From an uncultured Lachnospiraceae bacterium (lineage in GTDB: Bacteria; Bacillota; Clostridia; Lachnospirales; Lachnospiraceae), in NCBI GenBank assembly GCA_910584945.1, contig CAJUDY010000039.1, forward strand, positions 1 through 38,186: 38,186 bases of DNA. Reading direction: 5' to 3'. Both the position numbers and the translations under genes were made by a program. Positions 24,403 to 33,105 of this stretch are shown in pieces. The notes beneath the pieces are model-generated. The model had not been told where the DNA came from and did not search any database. It saw only the letters and a list, made by a program, of their open reading frames with translations. Positions within the stretch are counted from its first letter, which is position 1; each line of letters opens with the position of its first letter.

Positions 24403-24458
24403 TTTATTTGTCCTCCCTCTGTCTCAATTTTTCTAAACCTTTCACCTATAATTTTTTC
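24365..24458. repeat. Direct repeat, copy A (94 bp)
   Basis: The intact partner of 23021-23114. It spans the 3' end of the 269-residue gene, the ribosome binding site and the first 13 codons of the 125-residue gene. Confidence 0.95.
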
Positions 24459-25199
24459 CAGACCACTTATAACACCATTAAATTCTGTTTTATTAATTTC
24501 AGAAAGCACAGGATTTTCCGAAAAGAATCGTAAATGATCGTCATGAAGCACTATGACACAGTTCTCAATATATTGATACATACCATCAGATACTGCAATT
24601 CCTCCCTTTGACTTTATTTTTTGTATAATGATGTCCATATCCATATTTTTCTCCAGCATTAAAAGCAGTTCGTCAATGGCATTTTCGCTTCCTTTTTTAA
24701 CCAGTCCTGTATGATACAAATAAATCAATGATAGATATAATCTGTTATCCGGATTAAAAACAGATCCATAGTCCAGCATTATTTCTATCGTATTATCAAT
24801 CAGTGAAAAATGAAGTACTGTAGAATTATAAAGGTATTCGTCAATCAACATGCCTTTTATATTATATACCTTTAATAAATATTTCATTGTCAAATCTACT
24901 GTCTTCAATATATGGGCATTTTCTTTGAGTACATTTTTATTCAGTACACTTTCTCTATCTCTGCTGTTATAAAGAAGCCGATATTTATAATTTTTGCCGC
25001 TGCCGGTCACCATTGACAATTCCGTTATTTTATTCTGGTTGTTAATAAAATCTATTACCTCGAGAATCAGGTCAACCGACAAATTGCTGCACTTAAAATA
25101 TCCAATTATGTCTCTGGATAAATACCAGGTATTAATTTGCATGTTTTCTGCTTCAACCGTTGGAAACAGAGAATTGTATGCATCAACATTCAGTATCAT
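24390..25199 (-). CDS. Predicted cognate immunity protein of the VgrG-nuclease
   Basis: A 269-residue cytoplasmic protein, AT-rich, without signal peptide or membrane helix. No family is recognised. It is rich in Leu/Ile/Asn with alternating hydrophobic patterns and a basic C-terminus (GERFRKIE...IKCRK). It starts 15 bases after the toxin stop, with GGAAGGAGAA before the ATG, which is the standard position for a cognate immunity gene. A cytoplasmic location suits a nuclease toxin. The call is from position only. A remnant of a second copy lies at 23046-23135. Confidence 0.6.
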   Translation of the reverse strand: MILNVDAYNSLFPTVEAENMQINTWYLSRDIIGYFKCSNLSVDLILEVIDFINNQNKITELSMVTGSGKNYKYRLLYNSRDRESVLNKNVLKENAHILKTVDLTMKYLLKVYNIKGMLIDEYLYNSTVLHFSLIDNTIEIMLDYGSVFNPDNRLYLSLIYLYHTGLVKKGSENAIDELLLMLEKNMDMDIIIQKIKSKGGIAVSDGMYQYIENCVIVLHDDHLRFFSENPVLSEINKTEFNGVISGLEKIIGERFRKIETEGGQIKCRK

Positions 25200-25214
25200 A
25201 TTGTTCTCCTTCCG

Positions 25215-27815
25215 CTAATCGATAATTCTTTCCAACAATTCACCCATTTTAAGTTCTTCTCCGATTTGATATATAATCTGCACAAGATTTTTAGGACTTC
25301 CAGGCGCATTGGGACTAAAAATTCTTCCTGGTAATCTCATCAATTCTGTTTCTGTCAACTGCCCCTCTTTTAGGACAACAATAACAAAATCTGATTGGGC
25401 CTTTGTTATTTCACTTACTATATTATTAGAACTACTTCCAACCAAAGTCTTCAACTCAGCCGTTCCACCTGTAGTCAAATTAGTATAGTCTGCAGTTCCA
25501 GGTCCTCTTTGGCCTTCTGGTATTTTTCCTTCAAGATAAATACCATTTTCCCACATTAACTCCCCTACCTTGTTTTCGATATCTGTTGCTTCTGGGTTAT
25601 GATTAACAAACTTATCGTTTTTCAAAGTAGTTAACTCTGTTTCTGGATTCTGATATCCTGCGCTTTGCGTAATCTTTCCGGGCGGATCTTTTGGTTTTTC
25701 CCAAAGCCGTGGATTCATCATTCCCCAAAATCCAATTTGGAGAGACATCAGGTCTGAAAATTCTTCATAACTGCTGTAGCTTTCATCGGACATTCCCATG
25801 GACTTCATCCAGTTAACTCCGCTCACCTGTTCTATGGCATTCGTCAGCTTAAACAGAGTATTTGCTCCGGTTATGGCAAAAAAGCCGCTTGCCGTCAGGT
25901 CTACCAGTGCGCCTGCGCTTACAAACTGGCCAAAGATACTCATTCCAAATGATGCAGAAGCGGCTATTACTGTTTCTGCTGCATATGGCGCCAGGCATAG
26001 TTCAAATCCAGCAAGCGCCCCGGTCAAGGCCCCGGTCAATCCATTCATGATATAGCTGGCTGCTCCGCTGTTGGTTCCGTTTTCTGCATCCTTTGCCGCT
26101 GTTCCAAGAACGGCAGCAGCGCCGACTGCCGCAGCCAGTCCCCCCACTACCATTGGTGCAATCGCAGCAGATGCTCCCGCAGTGAAAACCAGAGAAGCCA
26201 GATAAGCAGCCGCCAGAGATACGGCAGCCACTACAGCCAGTCCTGCAAGTATATTTCCCCAAAGACCGGCAAATCCGCTTTCTTCCTCAACCGGAACCTG
26301 CTCCGGTGCATCTGGAAACGGTTCATACTCCACAAAATCGGTTCCGCACAGAATTCCCTCGTCTCCAAGCGCATGAAACTCATAATTCATTATAAACGAG
26401 GAATCGCCTCCGGTAGGAGGATTCTTCTTCCCTGTTCCTTTTGGCTGAAGCAGATTCTGTTTTGCATTTACATGAACGGAAGTTCGATATACATTTACCT
26501 CCTGCGGCGTATGAAATGCCACATTGGGCGCTTCCAGACAAACCGACTGTCCGCTGACGATTTCAATTCCATTGTGGCTCTGGATCACCATACCATTTCC
26601 GTCGCTCATCAGAATACCCGACGGTTTTACACCATCACCGCTTCCCAGGATCGACAACTCATCCAGAAACAGATTCAGCCTTTTCCCATGTGCAGTTGTC
26701 AGAGTCCTTCTGCCCGGATCTGCCATATCTGCGCATGTACTTCCATTGCTTCCCGGACTGCAGACAGCCTGTCCGCTCCGTTCATCATGGTTTCCAAAAT
26801 ACAGGTTTACTCTCGTCCCGGGTTCCGGCATACAGTACATTATGTTTCCGGTCAGAGGCGTCCAGTGATATGGATATACATCCCTGCTGCCTTCTTCATC
26901 AATATCCAGATGGATACAAACCGTTTCTCTGTCGGTTTTCACAACACTGCCTCCCAGAGAGAACCCGGCAAACTGTTCATTATAAGAAACCGGTGTGCAC
27001 ATGCCTTCCGGTCGGCCGATCCGATAAACAAACTGGAGGATTCCTCCCGAGAGTTCTGCTCTTTTTTCACAAATCCGGCAGCCTGTCCCAAATCCTTCCA
27101 CCTGATCTCCCACCTGATAATTCTGAATATCTTTCACCTCATAGTAAAGGAATGCAGATTTGGAAAGCCCTGTTTCTTTTCCGGTCCTGTAATACCTTTT
27201 ATCCATCCCTGTATTTTTTTCAGCGTTTGAAAGGTGTACTGTTCTGCTTCCCTGCCGCATGCCAAACCACAAATGAGGACAGCTGCCTGACAGATCCGGC
27301 AGAATATAGCTGTGAAAATGGCTGGAAAGCCTCTTTATAAATTCCCAGTCTGTCTCTTCATATTGGATAAGAGGCTTTCCAATCTGTGTCTCTTTTCCAA
27401 TGGAACAAATGGCAGACCCGCCTGCTTTTTGGAGAACCTGCTTCACAACATCTTTATAACTCATGGATATATCCTGAAAAGAGCAGCTTCTTTTCTCCTG
27501 ATCCAGAAGATAACTTCCAGATACAGCAGAAAGAATAACCTGTCTTACGCCGCCTTCCTGGAATATATGTACCTTCTGAATCAGTCCGGCAAACAGCGGT
27601 ATCTGTTCTGTCAATCCTTCCTCATCCGTATACATCAGTTTTATCTCTGAACCTTCTGACGGTAACCGTTCGGCCGGTTCCGGACTGTTGCCAAGATATC
27701 CTCTTACAGTCATTCGGCCGTGTTCATTGACCTTATGTTCTATCTCCAGATCCAGAATTCCGGTAACGTTGAACATACTGTCCAGAATCAGCCTGTCCAT
27801 TGCAATTGCTTCCAT
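25215..27815 (-). CDS. VgrG-like spike protein fused to a PD-(D/E)xK-like nuclease toxin
   Basis: An 866-residue effector. Residues 1 to about 460 are VgrG/phage-tail-spike-like: a gp27-like domain (EETDWEFIKRLSS is the shared signature) and a gp5-like OB fold with MYCMPEPGTRVNLYFG. Residues 515-590 are strongly hydrophobic and Gly/Ala-rich, a likely membrane-active region. The C-terminal domain (about 735-866) has GTADY followed by AELKTL, a D...ExK pattern of the restriction-type nucleases, and resembles CdiA-type tRNase tips (SEITKAQSDFVIVVL). Base composition becomes AT-rich from about 25.65 kb to the end, at the toxin boundary. It is preceded by the small-protein pair and followed at once by its presumed immunity gene. 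The toxin target is an inference. Confidence 0.8.
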   Translation of the reverse strand: MEAIAMDRLILDSMFNVTGILDLEIEHKVNEHGRMTVRGYLGNSPEPAERLPSEGSEIKLMYTDEEGLTEQIPLFAGLIQKVHIFQEGGVRQVILSAVSGSYLLDQEKRSCSFQDISMSYKDVVKQVLQKAGGSAICSIGKETQIGKPLIQYEETDWEFIKRLSSHFHSYILPDLSGSCPHLWFGMRQGSRTVHLSNAEKNTGMDKRYYRTGKETGLSKSAFLYYEVKDIQNYQVGDQVEGFGTGCRICEKRAELSGGILQFVYRIGRPEGMCTPVSYNEQFAGFSLGGSVVKTDRETVCIHLDIDEEGSRDVYPYHWTPLTGNIMYCMPEPGTRVNLYFGNHDERSGQAVCSPGSNGSTCADMADPGRRTLTTAHGKRLNLFLDELSILGSGDGVKPSGILMSDGNGMVIQSHNGIEIVSGQSVCLEAPNVAFHTPQEVNVYRTSVHVNAKQNLLQPKGTGKKNPPTGGDSSFIMNYEFHALGDEGILCGTDFVEYEPFPDAPEQVPVEEESGFAGLWGNILAGLAVVAAVSLAAAYLASLVFTAGASAAIAPMVVGGLAAAVGAAAVLGTAAKDAENGTNSGAASYIMNGLTGALTGALAGFELCLAPYAAETVIAASASFGMSIFGQFVSAGALVDLTASGFFAITGANTLFKLTNAIEQVSGVNWMKSMGMSDESYSSYEEFSDLMSLQIGFWGMMNPRLWEKPKDPPGKITQSAGYQNPETELTTLKNDKFVNHNPEATDIENKVGELMWENGIYLEGKIPEGQRGPGTADYTNLTTGGTAELKTLVGSSSNNIVSEITKAQSDFVIVVLKEGQLTETELMRLPGRIFSPNAPGSPKNLVQIIYQIGEELKMGELLERIID

Positions 27816-27837
27816 AAACTGCCGCTTCCTCTTTTCT

Positions 27838-28365
27838 TCAGTCTTCCATCCCCAGTTCTGTCAGTCCCACGCCAACTGCGCCCCGCTTTAAAATGCTCTC
27901 TACAAAATCCAGTCTTCCAACTGTATAATTATTTTTAACGTCTCCAATCCGAAAAACTGCCTGATCATTCAGTTTCGATCTGGACAGAATTCCCTGTTTG
28001 ATCACGCTCCTGTCCAGATTCAGTATGCTTTTTTCTGACAGACAGTGCTGTTTCCTGAAAACGGGCAGGAAATATCTCCGGCTTTTCTCATATACTGCAT
28101 CCAGCAAAATAATTTCTTTAAAAATGGTCTCCGGCTGATACATGCAGATTACCTTTTTTATCAATTCGGATACCATAAGAAAAGGGCTGTCCACAATATC
28201 CGTAAACACGGTATCCGCATATCCTCTCATGAACAACAGTTCCCGCTTCGGCAGCAGATGCGCTTTTTCATAGTGAATGTTGCGCACATCAATACGTCCA
28301 TACCAGTTGATAATCTCAGGGCTTGTCGTATATACCGTATCCGTATGCAATAAGAAATATTTCAT
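27838..28365 (-). CDS. Uncharacterised 175-residue protein, possibly Imm11-related
   Basis: Cytoplasmic, lies between the two spike genes and overlaps the upstream gene by four bases. The region DSPFLMVSELIKKVICMYQPETIFKEI, a LPVF...CLSE segment and the LDFVESILKRGAVGVGLTEL ending recall Imm11/DUF1629-type proteins. The match is by pattern, not certain. Its conserved position next to VgrG could also mean a spike-specific adaptor. Confidence 0.4.
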   Translation of the reverse strand: MKYFLLHTDTVYTTSPEIINWYGRIDVRNIHYEKAHLLPKRELLFMRGYADTVFTDIVDSPFLMVSELIKKVICMYQPETIFKEIILLDAVYEKSRRYFLPVFRKQHCLSEKSILNLDRSVIKQGILSRSKLNDQAVFRIGDVKNNYTVGRLDFVESILKRGAVGVGLTELGMED

Positions 28366-28943
28366 TCTCTGTCACTCTCTTTTCCATAAAGTAAAACCGG
28401 CTTTTCCATAAGCATGCCCATGGCAACCTGCAGATCACCGGCCAGATCGGGACAATGCTCTCTTATCTGCCGCACCAGATCCGGAATCATCTTCTGAAAC
28501 AAGGCAACTGCCAGAAAAATATAGTTAAGCACATACATTCTTCTTACTTCTGCCGTCTCAAAGTCCTTCAGCCTTATCACCTTCTTATGAAGGTATGACA
28601 TAAGCGCGCCAAAGTCCTCCTCTATGTATTGAAAGAGAAAATCCGGCTTCCAGTATCGCCTGACCGGGTTCCGATCCAGATACATGTTTTCATCATAAAC
28701 AGCAACCATCAGTTCATAACTTTTTGTAATGATACTGCTTTCCAATGGCGACAGAATTACAAAATTTATCTTTTTATTCGACTTACTGCATTCCGCTGTA
28801 CATTCTGCCATTACATTCTGCAGTTCTTTTCGAATCCGTTCTCTGTTTTCATCACAATATACAGTAAGCTTCCGTAAGTTATCTTCGTAACATTCCTGAA
28901 GAAATTTTCCGGACAGTTCCTGTATTGTCTCTTTACGTGTCAT
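28362..28943 (-). CDS. Uncharacterised 193-residue cluster protein
   Basis: No family recognised. It is mostly helical and charged, with three cysteines near residues 42-52 and two aromatic clusters (RRYWKPDFLFQYIEEDFG and YIFLAVALFQKM). No signal peptide is evident. It starts 15 bases after the first VgrG with AGAGGATAACAG and is coupled to the next gene. Its position between spike genes suggests an adaptor, chaperone or scaffold role, which is an inference. Confidence 0.5.
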   Translation of the reverse strand: MTRKETIQELSGKFLQECYEDNLRKLTVYCDENRERIRKELQNVMAECTAECSKSNKKINFVILSPLESSIITKSYELMVAVYDENMYLDRNPVRRYWKPDFLFQYIEEDFGALMSYLHKKVIRLKDFETAEVRRMYVLNYIFLAVALFQKMIPDLVRQIREHCPDLAGDLQVAMGMLMEKPVLLYGKESDRE

Positions 28944-28958
28944 CCTCTGTTATCCTCT

Positions 28959-30311
28959 CTAATTCAGACGCACTCTTGCTCCTTTCATCATTACATTGCC
29001 TGCCAGGGACATCTGCGTACCGTTCTGTTCCAGAACAATGGAATCCGGAGCATGAATCTCCACTCTGGAAGAGACACTTGACAGATCAATTGCCTGCTCG
29101 GATCGAATGATGACCGGAAGGTTGCTGGAAATTCTTATTCCCTCCCGATCCGAGAGTTCAATAGACATTCCCGCATTGTTTGTCATGATCAGTGCATCCG
29201 GCCTAAACAGCACTTCTTTCCCCTGCGCATTCATAATTGATTTATAGTCCGGATTGCAGCGTTCTTCCCCGTCAGATGATTCCAGATGTGAGGAGCTGAT
29301 GACATATGCATGCTCTTCTGCCTGATCCGGAAAGTAAAGCCGCACAGAATCCCCCGGCTCCGGCATGCAGTACCATCCTGTCCCATCGGAAGAAGAATAC
29401 ACCGTAGCGTACGGAAACTTACAGACTCCCGACTTTCCCTTATTTTCATCGTCGGTAACAGAGATGCAGACGGTATCCCGGCTTACCGAAAGCACTGTCG
29501 CATTCAAAGATACGCCGATCACATGCGGATTGTATTCTGCTCCGGCAACGATATCCTTTTCTGCCATCAGATAACAGGTATGATACAGTTCACTTCCTTC
29601 CATCCGAGTATGGATCTGTACGATTCTGAGTTTATTTCCAAGAAACATCACGGTATCTCCAGGCTTGTATACATCTCTGACCTCTGTTTTCCAGCACATG
29701 GTTCCATTCGTTCTGATAACCTCGTAATCATTGGACAGAAGTTCTGTCTGTCCGGAACGTTGTGGAAATCCCAGAAAAAGCTTTGTCCCCTGCACCGTAT
29801 GATTTGCCACGAGCACTGTATGTATGCGGTTTGCCATTCGCCTGAAGAATTCCCAGTCTGTTTCCTGATACTGACAGATGAATCTCCCCGTCTGCTCTCC
29901 TTTTCCTGCCGTAGATATCATTGCACCGCCGGGATATCTCTGCAGACAGGTCTGCAGTATTTCTTTATACATAAGACCCGAATCCTGATAGGTCCTGATA
30001 TGCAGGTCCTGATCCATCAGCCAGGTACCGGTCTTCAGTTCCAGCGAAAGTATTTTCACATGATTCCTGACCTGAATCAAAGCTTCTGCCACAATGCCGT
30101 TGAACAGCACTGTCTCATTGCCGGATTCATCTGTCATAAATACGTCTGCCCATACATCCTGTTTCAGCATCTGTATATACGCTTCTTCATCGCCTGCATG
30201 GATATGACCCGATATTTTTACGGTTCCATGCTCATTGATTCCCTGAAAACCCTCATAAGATAATATATCTATAAATTCAAACGGCCTTACTTTTATAAAC
30301 GTTTCTCTCAT
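28959..30311 (-). CDS. VgrG-like spike protein without toxin
   Basis: A 450-residue spike homologue. The gp27-like N-terminal part has ETDWEFFRRMANRIH (about residue 155), the gp5-like OB domain has GWYCMPEPGDSVRLYFPDQ, and the rest is repetitive beta structure ending IVLEQNGTQMSLAGNVMMKGARVRLN-like. It is related to the 866-residue protein but stops at the spike. It starts with an ATGA overlap on the DcrB-like gene. It would form the puncturing tip or the trimer partner of the toxin-bearing spike. Confidence 0.85.
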   Translation of the reverse strand: MRETFIKVRPFEFIDILSYEGFQGINEHGTVKISGHIHAGDEEAYIQMLKQDVWADVFMTDESGNETVLFNGIVAEALIQVRNHVKILSLELKTGTWLMDQDLHIRTYQDSGLMYKEILQTCLQRYPGGAMISTAGKGEQTGRFICQYQETDWEFFRRMANRIHTVLVANHTVQGTKLFLGFPQRSGQTELLSNDYEVIRTNGTMCWKTEVRDVYKPGDTVMFLGNKLRIVQIHTRMEGSELYHTCYLMAEKDIVAGAEYNPHVIGVSLNATVLSVSRDTVCISVTDDENKGKSGVCKFPYATVYSSSDGTGWYCMPEPGDSVRLYFPDQAEEHAYVISSSHLESSDGEERCNPDYKSIMNAQGKEVLFRPDALIMTNNAGMSIELSDREGIRISSNLPVIIRSEQAIDLSSVSSRVEIHAPDSIVLEQNGTQMSLAGNVMMKGARVRLN

Positions 30312-30895
30312 ATTCGTGTTTCCCCCCCTGTACAGTCATGTATGGAACGCATCATACGTCTGGCCGCATCTCTCCATTCCGCCAGCTTTTTGTAAGGGCA
30401 GTTGAAGATTCCATGCATAAGATATCCTCCGACCGGAGTCACATACATCATGTAATAGATCGGATCATCCACACAAAATCCCTTGAAATCAAACCAGCTC
30501 ACAGAAGAATTTCCCAGCTCTTCTTCCTCAAGATCGCAAAACACATATGCCGGATTTACTTTCTTAATAACCATCCGGAATTCTTCCGCTGCTTTTTTCG
30601 TCTGATCACAGCGTATCTTCATGCCATACAGACTGAAAGTCATATTAACAGAAGTATCCAGACTTGTTTTAATAATATGCGGACGCTGTTCTGACGGATA
30701 TTTGATCCTCGCCAGATTGGATGGCAGATCTATAAAACTGGATGGCAGCATAATATCCATCTTTCCGTCAAACAGTTTCACCCGCTCAAATTCCATCAAC
30801 TCTCCATCAATATACATTCCGGATTCCAGGTTCATATGCTCCTCATTTCTGGCTCTTCTCCGAAATTCGAGTATCTTCTCATCTAAAAACTCCAT
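30308..30895 (-). CDS. DcrB/DUF1795-like protein, putative Eag-type chaperone
   Basis: 195 residues with the DcrB-like pattern: a beta sandwich around MLPSSFIDLPSNL, then GNSSVSWFDFKG and a late IYYMMYVTPVGGYLMHGIFNC strand-helix-W pattern ending MMRSIHDC. Eag chaperones of T6SS effectors are DUF1795 proteins that shield membrane segments of spike-linked effectors. It overlaps the VgrG start, and both VgrG-linked proteins nearby carry hydrophobic regions, so the role fits. Family membership is by pattern. It has no signal peptide, unlike lipoprotein DcrB. Confidence 0.5.
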   Translation of the reverse strand: MEFLDEKILEFRRRARNEEHMNLESGMYIDGELMEFERVKLFDGKMDIMLPSSFIDLPSNLARIKYPSEQRPHIIKTSLDTSVNMTFSLYGMKIRCDQTKKAAEEFRMVIKKVNPAYVFCDLEEEELGNSSVSWFDFKGFCVDDPIYYMMYVTPVGGYLMHGIFNCPYKKLAEWRDAARRMMRSIHDCTGGETRI

Positions 30896-30913
30896 ATGTT
30901 TTCCCTTCTTTGT

Positions 30914-31582
30914 TTAGTAAGTATCTACTGGATAACAGTCTATATAACAATTGGGATACATCTTTTTAATCTCCTGTATCTCATCTTCTGTAAAAGTTTT
31001 GTCCGGAGTGACTTCATATGGTTCCCCCATCATATGCATATATATCAATTCTCTCATATTTTCCAGTCCAGAAATGTCATCCATTATTGTTCCATATTGT
31101 AAAGTCAGATACTTTACATTTTCCAGAGCAGAAAGTTCTGACATATTACAGTTCACAAAAACACATACTTTAAACAAATGATGTCCCCCAAAACCGGGAC
31201 CTCCGGTTTCTTCTACCATATAGTCATACGTCGTATTGGAGAATGATATCACATCTCCTAAATATGTGAACTGTATCCAAACATCATACTCCTCCGGAAT
31301 CTCACCCGTCTCGGTTAACAGTTTCTCTATCAATGCTTTTGTAGATAATATTTCCTCTACATGATTTTCAATTCCTCCAGGTACGTCATACCAGAGAAAA
31401 AATTTCCGGCTCTCATGATGAAGCCCTACACTTTTCAATCTCAAACAATCAGGCCCTTCCAGTTTCATACCCCACAGGAATTTTTTACATTCCCAACCAT
31501 TACGATATGGCGAACAGCAATACATAAATACAACTACAAAGATCACCGTGAAAACCACCACTGCTCTTTTCCTTTTTTTCAT
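30914..31582 (-). CDS. Membrane-anchored putative immunity protein
   Basis: 222 residues. Residues 4-22 (KKRKRAVVVFTVIFVVVFMY) form a basic-then-hydrophobic anchor, so the rest lies outside the membrane. The C-terminal half contains a short leucine-rich-repeat-like stretch (LSALENVKYLTLQYG... ISGLENMRELIYM). AAAGGAG precedes the ATG. It follows the protease-effector gene by three bases, is AT-rich like its toxin domain, and is the natural candidate immunity protein for it. An outward immunity protein suggests the protease acts outside the cytoplasm. Confidence 0.6.
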   Translation of the reverse strand: MKKRKRAVVVFTVIFVVVFMYCCSPYRNGWECKKFLWGMKLEGPDCLRLKSVGLHHESRKFFLWYDVPGGIENHVEEILSTKALIEKLLTETGEIPEEYDVWIQFTYLGDVISFSNTTYDYMVEETGGPGFGGHHLFKVCVFVNCNMSELSALENVKYLTLQYGTIMDDISGLENMRELIYMHMMGEPYEVTPDKTFTEDEIQEIKKMYPNCYIDCYPVDTY

Positions 31583-31585
31583 TTC

Positions 31586-33076
31586 TCACTCCTTTGTTAT
31601 ATAAAGCATGTTGCAAAAAGAGTAGTCATCCGGTTGTTCATTCGCATAAGAAATATAATCGTCATAATATATAAGATACTCTTTCCCCCATGATGACAAT
31701 CTCAACATAGTTCGGGGCGGGTTATCCCATGAATCTTCTATTCCCAAAATAGTAATGTAGTGATTATTTACCGTACCACTATTTTCATATTTTCCTTTCG
31801 CTTTATTATATGCATAAAAATCAACTCCTTCCCTTTCTCCAAATCCAAGCTTAGGACCAATACACAGAATCACCGGCAAATCATTATCCAGCATCTCTGC
31901 CATTTTTGTTATCATCTCATCACTTTTCACTCCACCCCATTTTGCGGACAGGCCAAGATCAAACTGATCCGAATAGTTATTAATATTTTTTGCCATTAAA
32001 AATCCATTCAGCCCAAAATTCCGCACTACTGGAGAAAACACATTGTTTAATGCATAAATATAATTTTTATAGCTTTCGTAATTATATCCTCCATTAACTG
32101 TATCCGGCTCCACAATGTCTGTAAAAGCTGTCTCGTATTTTTTATCCTGCATGGACAAACTCAGCAGCAGATTGCCAACTGCAATCAGACCGCATCCGCA
32201 TTTACTGATAATATCGTCCTGTGTTGCCCCTGCATACCATGCCTCATTTTTGAACCATCCCTGATTTCCACCCAGCATCATATTTCCATTCACATAGAAT
32301 TCAGGAAAACCAGATAAGCCGACATTTGCTTTACGCTGATGTTCATGCGGGGCAGAAGCTCCTGCCTGACCTGTCTCTCCATCACACACATGCTCATCTT
32401 CATTCTCCACATTCTGTCCGGAATCTATCGGCTCAATCAGGCCGCCATATTTACAAACCAGAAATGAATTGCATGTGACCGTTGCCTCGCCGCAGGGCGC
32501 CTCCATCCTGGACCACGCTCTGGCCCTGTCTTCCGGATTTTTCAATCCATTATCAACAATACGGGTACTCGGATACGTATCCTGCCATACGCCAATGATA
32601 ACCGGCGTACATTTTTCTCCTGTCACAGTTCCGGTTGATCCGTCCCGGCTGTTCTCTTCTGTTTTCACATAAGAAACTGTCTCCCTGGATACTCCCGGTC
32701 CGCCGGTTGGTTGACATACACCAAACATGGCAATATTGTAATTATCACCCGGCACACAGTCCAGTTCGTGTATCAGTGGATGACTGCCAATATAAACGCC
32801 ATGACATTTTTTCAGGTTGATCCGCCTTTTATGACTTCCGTTCCGGCATACCAGCGTTGCACCTCTGACCAGATACTCAAGACTGCCCGTTTCACTGTGA
32901 TTGGCAAGATACTCGGTGATCTTTTCCGTTGCCTCTTCTTCACTTTCAGCATCTGTTCCTTTGTCTGTATCCACCTGGCTGTGCATCTGTTCCATAAGTT
33001 CTTTTGACTTCTCATCATATTCTGCCAGTTTCTTCTGTTCTGCCAGTATTAGTTCATCCATTGATTTTGTTGTCAT
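31586..33076 (-). CDS. DUF4280 (PAAR-like) protein fused to a papain/C39-like protease
   Basis: 496 residues. Residues 1-55 are a helical stem; 60-225 are DUF4280, a PAAR-like spike tip, with GATLVCRNG, FGVCQPTGGPG and SFLVCKYGGLI; residues 255-496 are a cysteine-peptidase domain: the nucleophile in SKCGCGLIA (about 293), the base in NNHYITILG (about 441) and LSSWGKEYLIYYDDY (about 462), like the SWG motif of papain enzymes. All three triad elements are present. I chose the ATG at 33076, with GAGGAGG seven bases upstream. The base composition drops in GC at about 32.3 kb, near the domain boundary. It is a likely protease effector with a tip. Confidence 0.8.
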   Translation of the reverse strand: MTTKSMDELILAEQKKLAEYDEKSKELMEQMHSQVDTDKGTDAESEEEATEKITEYLANHSETGSLEYLVRGATLVCRNGSHKRRINLKKCHGVYIGSHPLIHELDCVPGDNYNIAMFGVCQPTGGPGVSRETVSYVKTEENSRDGSTGTVTGEKCTPVIIGVWQDTYPSTRIVDNGLKNPEDRARAWSRMEAPCGEATVTCNSFLVCKYGGLIEPIDSGQNVENEDEHVCDGETGQAGASAPHEHQRKANVGLSGFPEFYVNGNMMLGGNQGWFKNEAWYAGATQDDIISKCGCGLIAVGNLLLSLSMQDKKYETAFTDIVEPDTVNGGYNYESYKNYIYALNNVFSPVVRNFGLNGFLMAKNINNYSDQFDLGLSAKWGGVKSDEMITKMAEMLDNDLPVILCIGPKLGFGEREGVDFYAYNKAKGKYENSGTVNNHYITILGIEDSWDNPPRTMLRLSSWGKEYLIYYDDYISYANEQPDDYSFCNMLYITKE

Positions 33077-33105
33077 GGTCAATCCTCCTCACCTGTCAGC
33101 TTTCT

